From NCBI RefSeq assembly GCF_040717535.1, contig NZ_JBFEFI010000004.1:496001-560000 (forward strand): a DNA stretch of 64,000 nucleotides, given 5' to 3'. Every line of letters begins with the position of its first letter. The stretch's first letter is position 1. This document shows positions 57,775 to 64,000 of this stretch, piece after piece. The notes beneath the pieces are model-generated. The model saw only the letters and a program-made list of their open reading frames with translations. It made no database searches and was not told where the DNA came from. The position numbers and the translations under genes are program-made. The stretch comes from Thalassoglobus sp. JC818 (GTDB taxonomy: Bacteria; Planctomycetota; Planctomycetia; Planctomycetales; Planctomycetaceae).

Positions 57775-59868
57775 TCAGTTCAGCACGGTCAGATTTCCTC
57801 TCAAAGCTGCGACATAGTCAAGCGCGATGTTGAGAGCTTCGTTGTTGTAGTAGTTGTCAGGGAAGATCGGTTTTTCGTCTTCGTTGACTTCGACCTCTTC
57901 TTCTTCCTCAGCTTCTTCATCCGCTTTGCTGGCAGCTCGATCTGCCGCTCGTTCTTCTCGCACTTTGACTTCATTCAGAGACAAATTCGTTCGATTCTTT
58001 TTCTCGATATAACGAGCGATTGAACGTTCGACGCGTTGGAAGTCTTCATCGCCTTTCACGCGCACCTGACTGTTCTGAGCGAGCGCGGAGATCAACGCCG
58101 GGTTCACCGAACGTTCTTCGACGTAGTTGGCTGATCGAATTTTGTCGAATGGCAAAGCGTTGTCGAGGAAGGCTTCCCCGAGATCCCAGTGATCAATCAG
58201 CGATGGCAGAACGATGTCCGAGCGGACTCCTCGGTTCTGCGTGCTGTCACCTTTTACTCGATAGAACTGCTGAATCGTCAGCTTCAATTTTCCGCGATCA
58301 TCCGGCCGAGTCAGTCGGAACGGACGCTGAGGAGCGACATCCATCAGATTCTGAACTGTTCCTTTTCCGTGAGTTGTGGTGTCACCGATGATCAATCCGC
58401 GGTGATAGTCTTTGATGACTCCCGCGAAAATCTCTGAAGCCGAAGCTGAGAGGCGGTTACACATCACAACAAGTGGGCCAGAGTAGGAGACACCTGAGTC
58501 TTCATCTTCCAGCACGCGGATGTATCCGCTTGGCTCTTTGACCTGAACAACCGGGCCACGGTCGATGAAGTGACCGGAGATTTCAATCGCTTCGGTGAGC
58601 GATCCGCCCCCGTTGTTTCGCAAGTCGATGATGACAACATCAACCTGTTCACGAGCGAAGACAGACAGAACTCGTTTGACGTCCGCGGAAGCACTTTTGA
58701 AGTTGGCCACTCCACCGGAAGCTCCAGCGAAGTCACGATAGAACGAAGGAATGCTGATCACTCCGACGCGACCCGGACGTCCGAGCCGATCTTCGGTGTT
58801 GATGATCTCACCTTTGACTTCCGATTCCTTCAGTTCGATCTTCTTACGGGTCAAATCGATGACTCGAATTTTCCCGTCATCGTTGTTCTTGACCTGAAGT
58901 CGAACGACAGTTCCGCGTGGTCCTCGAATCATGCGAACGACGTCGCTCAGCTTCATTTCGAAGATGTCGACAATCTCGCCTTCTTCCTGTCCGACGCCGA
59001 TGATTTTGTCTTTGACTTTCAATCGGCCGTCATCTGAAGCTGCCCCACCGGGAACAATCGAAGCGACAACGGTGTATCCATCGTCTGCCTGAAGAGCAGC
59101 ACCAATTCCGTCGAGCGACAGTCGCATCTGGATTTCGAAATCTTCCCAGCTTTGTGGTGACATGTAGGAAGAGTGTGGATCAAAGACGGTCGCCAGTGCT
59201 GTCAGGTATCGTTCCAGCTGATCGACCATGTCGTATTGAGTGGTGGCCAACAGGCTGTTTCGATATCGCTTGTGGAGGCGTTCTTTCGGATCGAGAGTTT
59301 CGGATTCCTCTTCGTCACCGTCTTCTTTCGATTCTTCATCTGCCAGCTTGAACTGGAGAAGTTCGTACTTAACGCGGCGACGCCAACGGTCATCCAATTC
59401 ATCGGTCGTCTTCGCCCAGGTCAGCTTGTCTTCATCGGTTTCAATTTCTTCATCGATGCTGAAGTCATGATCCTTTTCGACCCACTGATTCGCGACTTCC
59501 ATCTGACGAGCGAGGCGTTCTTTGTAGGTATTGAAGACTTCGTAAGCGAACTCAACGTTACCCGCTTTGATCTCGTCGTCGAGTGTTGTGCGATGATCCT
59601 CGAAATGCTGAATGTCTGATTCGAGGAAATACAGCTTCAGCGGATCGAGATCTTTGATGAAGCGGTCGATGAGCGTTTTGGAAACGTCATCGTTGATCTC
59701 CTGACGATTCAGATGATATTTCGGAATCATTTTGGAGACGAGAATCGCGGTCTCAGCATCTGCCGGATCGGCCGAAGAGAGTTGCTGGGCGAAATAGGTA
59801 GAAATTCCCAAAACGACCATTGCGAGTGCGGTAAAGCGTCTGATCCGTGCAGCGTCTGTCCAAGCCAT
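57775..59868 (-). CDS. C-terminal processing protease (Tsp/Prc-like S41 peptidase)
   Basis: A 697-residue periplasmic or membrane-anchored protease. An N-terminal hydrophobic segment (ALAMVVLGISTYFAQQ) serves as anchor or signal. A PDZ domain (LSLDGIGAALQADDGYTVVASIVPGGAA) is followed by the S41 catalytic domain: VDVVIIDLRNNGGGSLTEAI, NRLSASASEIFAG with the catalytic Ser near 475, and THGKGTVQ with Lys near 501. Member of the long Tsp/Prc type that degrades or trims proteins from the C-terminus. A strongly acidic linker (EEAEEEEEVEVNEDE) near the C-terminus is unusual. Own terminator downstream. Confidence 0.95.
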   Translation of the reverse strand: MAWTDAARIRRFTALAMVVLGISTYFAQQLSSADPADAETAILVSKMIPKYHLNRQEINDDVSKTLIDRFIKDLDPLKLYFLESDIQHFEDHRTTLDDEIKAGNVEFAYEVFNTYKERLARQMEVANQWVEKDHDFSIDEEIETDEDKLTWAKTTDELDDRWRRRVKYELLQFKLADEESKEDGDEEESETLDPKERLHKRYRNSLLATTQYDMVDQLERYLTALATVFDPHSSYMSPQSWEDFEIQMRLSLDGIGAALQADDGYTVVASIVPGGAASDDGRLKVKDKIIGVGQEEGEIVDIFEMKLSDVVRMIRGPRGTVVRLQVKNNDDGKIRVIDLTRKKIELKESEVKGEIINTEDRLGRPGRVGVISIPSFYRDFAGASGGVANFKSASADVKRVLSVFAREQVDVVIIDLRNNGGGSLTEAIEISGHFIDRGPVVQVKEPSGYIRVLEDEDSGVSYSGPLVVMCNRLSASASEIFAGVIKDYHRGLIIGDTTTHGKGTVQNLMDVAPQRPFRLTRPDDRGKLKLTIQQFYRVKGDSTQNRGVRSDIVLPSLIDHWDLGEAFLDNALPFDKIRSANYVEERSVNPALISALAQNSQVRVKGDEDFQRVERSIARYIEKKNRTNLSLNEVKVREERAADRAASKADEEAEEEEEVEVNEDEKPIFPDNYYNNEALNIALDYVAALRGNLTVLN

Positions 59869-60196
59869 TCTTTTTGCCTACACAAAGATTACTGAGTCAA
59901 AAAAGATTCGAGCAGAGTGTCCATCCTTTGATACACATCTGAGCAATGCTATCCCAAGTCCAGACTTACAGCAAGGTGCGGTTTTCAAGAGCCAGTTCGG
60001 AGTCCTGATCGCGACCATCTCAATCTGACGACATCTACTCGAAGAATTGCTCAAATCTTTCGAGTTTTCTGATGGCGAGTCGCACCATTTTCGCTGTCCT
60101 GTGACTGCTTGAAGAGTTGAAATCGCATCTGCGACGAAATCTCGTTGACAGTTTCACCGCACTCACTTGGACTTAGCGGACAAGCAAAACGAATGT
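59869..60196. other. Intergenic region upstream of the protease
   Basis: 328 bases with no supported gene, repeat or terminator. It should contain the promoter of the S41 protease; none was clear. Confidence 0.4.
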
Positions 60197-61765
60197 CTAG
60201 CGAGTGCGCTGAGTCCCTTCATCAAGGAGCAGGTTGACCACTTCCATCCCTGAGTTCTTGAGTTGAGTCAGCAAAGCTCTCCAGCGGTCCCGATCGAGAT
60301 CTTCCTCGTAAGCCCGGAGCAGCCCGACCGATTTGCCGACGTTGAGCGACTGCGAAATGGCTTTCACCAGACCGGGGTCGACGTTGTAAACTCGATCGTG
60401 GGCTTCGTCAGAACAGACCGGAACGACGTCGACAATGAAGTCTTGAAACAACTCTCGCGTCGCATTCACAGCGTCGCGAATGCTTTCCCCTTTGGCTGAC
60501 TTTGGATTAGTCAAATCATACGGAGGATCCCATTCCATCACCGGACTCAGAAGGTCAATGTGCGTCAAACAAAGAATGATGGGCGGTGGACGGTGTTTTG
60601 AGTTCTGAGTGGCTGCCGCCTGAATCGATCGAAGGACTTCCAGATCCGCAGTCCGGGCGGGCTGGTGAACATCAATCACCAGAAGAACAATGTCTGCCTC
60701 GGCGATCGCAGCTTTCAGATGCTTTTTGTGAACCGTAGGGGCATCTGCGTCGGCGTATCCGGGTGTATCGAGCAGTGTGACAGTCTCGTTCGTCTCCGGC
60801 ACCGGGATGACATGTCGACTCACCGAGTGAGTCGATGGCACCGCATCGGTGACAGTTTCCCTTCGACCAAGCAGCGAATTGATCACGCTCGATTTGCCAG
60901 CGTTCGTTTGCCCGATCACAGCGATCACGACCGATTCGGGGATAAACTTAGGCGTGTCGACTTCTGTTAGTCCGTCAACTTTCGTTCCGTTTTCGTTTTG
61001 GGGCTCTTCGTCACGTTCGAATGCCTGGCGGTAGCGAAGAGCGCCCCGACGCAAACGTCCGCTGTTCATTTCGATCAGGTAAAAGCCCATATGCCGCATG
61101 AACTGCAGATAGACAGTGGCGAGAACCTCGCCTTTGAGGTCTTCGGTGATCGGTCCGAGTGTGAGCCGTGACGTCACGAATTTTGCAGCATTCAAAGGAT
61201 TCCAGATGACGCTCGCTAACCATCCGGCATCGCTGACCCGCTTCACCCACTTCGGTGCTTCGCCCAATGCCCTCCACTGTTTGATCGTGACCATATGGCT
61301 TCCGGGAACCGAATCCTGAAACCAGTCTTCCAAGTCATCGACGGCCAGTCGAATCGCTGCCAGAACTTCAACTGCGGTCAATGACGAGACCGGATTGTCG
61401 GCATCCGGGTGATAGTGACGTGCCAAATCCGCCGCGAGTTCCTGCGACGATTTGACGTAGAACTGGATGTCCGTCAGTTGCTGGGTTGTGAGATTTTCAA
61501 CCTGCTCCTGGTGTTTCCGCACGATGCGATTGGCGGTCTCGTCGTTGGGAGTCCAATGGTTTGCCGTCTGTGTCGAATCTTCTGTGAGAAGTTTTCGCTT
61601 CCAGAAGATGTTCACGAGATAAGCAGCGAGCCAAAAGATCGGGATGATCCACCACGTCCAGCGGAACAAACCGGTCTGCCACAAAGCGTACGCGCCGAAT
61701 CCAATGTAGACCACCACTGGCAATAACAGCATGACACCAATGAAGATTGTCCGTCGAGAAACCAT
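60197..61765 (-). CDS. Membrane-anchored Era-like GTPase of unknown role
   Basis: A 522-residue protein. The N-terminus has two TM helices (TIFIGVMLLLPVVVYIGFGAY and WTWWIIPIFWLAAYLVNIF). The GTPase domain starts near residue 280: G1 VIGQTNAGKSSVINSLLG, a threonine-containing G2 (TDAVPSTHSV), G3 LLDTPGYADAD, and a G4 that reads LTHID rather than NKxD. The C-terminus is helical. It resembles the YeeP/50S ribosome-binding GTPase family, with an unknown partner. ATG 61765 gives a conventional N-in membrane start. Divergent from msrA. Confidence 0.85.
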   Translation of the reverse strand: MVSRRTIFIGVMLLLPVVVYIGFGAYALWQTGLFRWTWWIIPIFWLAAYLVNIFWKRKLLTEDSTQTANHWTPNDETANRIVRKHQEQVENLTTQQLTDIQFYVKSSQELAADLARHYHPDADNPVSSLTAVEVLAAIRLAVDDLEDWFQDSVPGSHMVTIKQWRALGEAPKWVKRVSDAGWLASVIWNPLNAAKFVTSRLTLGPITEDLKGEVLATVYLQFMRHMGFYLIEMNSGRLRRGALRYRQAFERDEEPQNENGTKVDGLTEVDTPKFIPESVVIAVIGQTNAGKSSVINSLLGRRETVTDAVPSTHSVSRHVIPVPETNETVTLLDTPGYADADAPTVHKKHLKAAIAEADIVLLVIDVHQPARTADLEVLRSIQAAATQNSKHRPPPIILCLTHIDLLSPVMEWDPPYDLTNPKSAKGESIRDAVNATRELFQDFIVDVVPVCSDEAHDRVYNVDPGLVKAISQSLNVGKSVGLLRAYEEDLDRDRWRALLTQLKNSGMEVVNLLLDEGTQRTR

Positions 61766-61853
61766 GGTTCGTGTGACCCCGAAGTGGTGAGGTGCTAAAC
61801 TGAAAACAACATCGGAATTCTTACTGCACTGACAGCATAACGAAGGAGGTGTC

Positions 61854-62381
61854 ATGTCGACACAAACAGCGACTTTGGGAAGTGGATGCTTTTGGTGTAG
61901 CGAAGCCGTTTACCTGTCGGTCAATGGCGTCTCCAAGGTCACTTCCGGGTACATGGGTGGATCGGTTGAAAATCCGACCTACGAGGCGGTCTGTACCGGA
62001 ACAACCGGACACGCGGAAGTCATTCAAATCGTATTCGACGACGAATTCGTTTCCTTTGAAGACTTGCTGAAAGTCTTCTTCCAATCACATGATCCTACGA
62101 CTCTCAACCGGCAGGGGAATGACGTCGGCACACAATATCGATCGGTCATTTTCTTTCACTCTTCCGAACAGGAAGCGACCGCACGGCTGATCGTGGCAAC
62201 ACTGAACGAAGCCAAAGTTTTTTCGAAACCAGTTGTCACAGAGATCTCACCGGCTGAGAAGTTTTACCCCGCGGAAGATTACCATCAGGACTTCTACGCT
62301 CGGAATGAAACCCATCCCTACTGTTTCAATGTGATTCGCCCCAAACTCCACAAACTGCTCGAGACCTCTGTCCTGAAGTAA
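61854..62381 (+). CDS. msrA: Peptide methionine sulfoxide reductase A
   Basis: A 175-residue enzyme that reduces the S epimer of methionine sulfoxide in proteins. Catalytic GCFWC at residues 11-15 (Cys12), then SGYMGGSVENPTYEAVCTGTTGHAE and DVGTQYRSVIF. Cys15 and a Cys in HPYCFNVI could act in resolving. No signal peptide, so cytoplasmic. A very strong ribosome site AAGGAGGT at 61843-61850 precedes the ATG with three-base spacing. Stop at 62381. Confidence 0.96.
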   Translation: MSTQTATLGSGCFWCSEAVYLSVNGVSKVTSGYMGGSVENPTYEAVCTGTTGHAEVIQIVFDDEFVSFEDLLKVFFQSHDPTTLNRQGNDVGTQYRSVIFFHSSEQEATARLIVATLNEAKVFSKPVVTEISPAEKFYPAEDYHQDFYARNETHPYCFNVIRPKLHKLLETSVLK

Positions 62382-62509
62382 AATCAATCAGAGAGGATTC
62401 TTCGCCGGAATTGAATTCCGGGAAGTGTTGCAGAACCTTCAAACTGAGCTAATCGGACCAGCAACATCGACGTTGCAATGACTGTCAGGAATTAATTTTC
62501 GGAGCACAA

Positions 62510-64000
62510 GTGGCGGCGATTCTCGGGATTTCGGCATTCTATCACGATTCAGCAGCAGCCCTCGTTGTCGATGGGAAAATCATTGCTGCCGCTCAGGAAG
62601 AACGTTTCACTCGCAAAAAACACGACGAGAGTTTCCCCGAAAACGCGATCAACTATTGCCTGAACGAAGCGCGACTGACGCCTGCCGATTTGGACTATGT
62701 CGGTTTCTATGACAAACCGATGCTGAAGTTTGATCGTCTCCTGCAAACGTACACAGCTTATGCCCCGCGAGGATTCCGTTCGTTCGCGAAAGCGATGCCT
62801 CAGTGGTTGAAGCAGAAATTGCACTTACCGAAAGAAATTCGCAAAGGGCTTGGCGGCAAGTTTCGCAAACGAATCGCCTTCGCAGAACATCACGAGTCAC
62901 ACGCTGCCAGTGCTTTCTTTCCGTCTCCCTTCGAAGAAGCAGCGATTCTGACCGTCGATGGAGTCGGTGAGTGGGCCACAGCCAGCTTTGGAACCGGAAG
63001 AGGAAACCGGATTCAGCTGACTCACGAACTTCGCTTTCCGCATTCGCTGGGAATGCTGTATTCCGCGATGACGTACTACTGCGGATTCAAAGTCAATTCG
63101 GGGGAATACAAACTGATGGGCCTCGCCCCGTACGGCAAGCCTGTTTACTTCGAACAGATTCTTGAGAAGCTCATTGACCTCAAGGTTGACGGTTCGTTCC
63201 GGATGGACATGTCTTACTTCAATTATTGCCAGGGACTGACCATGACCAGTTCCCGGTTCCACGCTCTTTTCGGTGGTCCGCCGCGTCGGCCGGAGTCGAA
63301 GTTGACGCAGCGAGAAATGGACCTCGCCGCCTCTGTTCAGCTGGTTACTGAAGAAGTCATGCTGCGAATGGCTCGGCACGTGCATCGCCAAACGCAGATG
63401 AAGAATCTGTGTCTGGCAGGTGGTGTTGCTCTGAACTGTGTTGCGAATGGGCGATTGCTTCGCGAAGGACCGTTTGAGCGTATTTGGATTCAACCCGCTG
63501 CCGGAGATGCTGGCGGAGCACTCGGCGTCGCTTTGTTTCTGTCACACCAAATGTTGAACCACGAACGTGTCCCCAATCCGGTATTGCCTCAGGCTGCTTC
63601 AACGCTAGGTCCAGAATTTGATCGCGACACGATTCGCCAACACCTCGATTCCAAACAGGCTGTATTTACGGAACTGGCAACGAACGAAGAGCTTTGCCGG
63701 CGGGTCGCACAGCTGATCGATCAGGGGAACGTGGTTGGCTGGATGCAGGGCCGAATGGAATTTGGTCCGCGAGCTCTGGGAAATCGAAGCATTCTCGGAG
63801 ACCCTCGCAATCGAGACATGCAGTCAAAGATGAACTTGAAGATCAAGTTCCGAGAGTCATTTCGGCCATTCGCTCCATCTGTGCTTAAGGAACATGCGAG
63901 CGAGTACTTCGACTTCCCTTCCGATCAGGAAAGCCCGTACATGCTTCTTGTGGCTGATGTCGCAGAAGCCCGTCGCCTTCCCGTCGAGACATCCGATTCC
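62510..64000 (+). CDS. Carbamoyltransferase (NodU/CmcH family), cut by the window end
   Basis: 497 residues up to the window edge without stop. GTG start at 62510, with GGAG 5 bases upstream. N-terminus ILGISAFYHDSAAALVVDG, then EERFTRKKHDESFP, FAEHHESHAASAFFPSPFEEA, LMGLAPYGKP, NLCLAGGVALNCVANG, GWMQGRMEFGPRALGNRSIL: all typical of the carbamoyltransferase Kae1-like domain with its ATP and metal sites. Members carbamoylate hydroxyl groups of sugars, antibiotics or lipids. No substrate-specific neighbours are visible; the remaining C-terminus is outside the window. Confidence 0.9.
   Translation, partial: MAAILGISAFYHDSAAALVVDGKIIAAAQEERFTRKKHDESFPENAINYCLNEARLTPADLDYVGFYDKPMLKFDRLLQTYTAYAPRGFRSFAKAMPQWLKQKLHLPKEIRKGLGGKFRKRIAFAEHHESHAASAFFPSPFEEAAILTVDGVGEWATASFGTGRGNRIQLTHELRFPHSLGMLYSAMTYYCGFKVNSGEYKLMGLAPYGKPVYFEQILEKLIDLKVDGSFRMDMSYFNYCQGLTMTSSRFHALFGGPPRRPESKLTQREMDLAASVQLVTEEVMLRMARHVHRQTQMKNLCLAGGVALNCVANGRLLREGPFERIWIQPAAGDAGGALGVALFLSHQMLNHERVPNPVLPQAASTLGPEFDRDTIRQHLDSKQAVFTELATNEELCRRVAQLIDQGNVVGWMQGRMEFGPRALGNRSILGDPRNRDMQSKMNLKIKFRESFRPFAPSVLKEHASEYFDFPSDQESPYMLLVADVAEARRLPVETSDS

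Overview
The window looks like an ordinary chromosomal stretch of a planctomycete (Planctomycetota, probably a Planctomycetales relative of Gimesia, Rubinisphaera or Thalassoglobus). The evidence is two DUF1559 proteins with prepilin-type N-termini, a PEP-CTERM protein, two secreted sulfatases (one fused to DUF1080), a Tat-exported sugar isomerase-like protein, a UxaA-type dehydratase and MqnC of the futalosine menaquinone route. No phage, integrase, transposase, CRISPR array or antibiotic cluster was seen.

Layout. 1-16 kb is an accessory, carbohydrate-oriented region: a thioredoxin-like fragment, Tat sugar isomerase/epimerase-like protein, rpsD, 2-hydroxyacid dehydrogenase, SnoaL/NTF2-like protein, sulfatase, NAD(P)-binding epimerase-like protein, GH62 arabinofuranosidase, sulfatase-DUF1080 fusion, SulP transporter-carbonic anhydrase fusion, PEP-CTERM protein, DUF1559 protein and tRNA-Leu. 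16-34 kb mixes regulation and core metabolism: a heme-motif sensor kinase, gatCA, a bL28-like protein, ppdK, a UxaA-family dehydratase, an MTA/SAH-nucleosidase-like protein, a large TPR/metallopeptidase protein, a second DUF1559 protein, hemP behind a Fur-box promoter, and nadE. 34-36 kb holds metF and mqnC.

36.4-51.7 kb is the ancestral translation/transcription block, all on the minus strand: tRNA-Thr(TGT)-Tyr-Gly-Thr(GGT)-tuf-rpmG-tRNA-Trp-secE-nusG-rplK-rplA-rplJ-rplL, then after a terminator and a 0.7 kb spacer rpoB-rpoC. A good sigma70-type promoter precedes the first tRNA. 52-64 kb carries a prenyltransferase-fold protein, VanZ-like protein, aminotransferase, 2-oxoglutarate dehydrogenase E2, UppP, a C-terminal processing protease, a membrane GTPase, MsrA and a truncated carbamoyltransferase.

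The most interesting unexplained signal is a 100 bp dispersed element present three times (1291, 30505 reverse, 56249), with short terminal inverted repeats and an internal stem-loop; two copies begin exactly at the stop codon of a gene. Other points worth following are the Fur-controlled hemP promoter, three ribosomal proteins that have lost some or all zinc-binding cysteines, and several fusion proteins. I saw no clearly undescribed multi-gene system; most of the window is recognisable core and carbohydrate metabolism.
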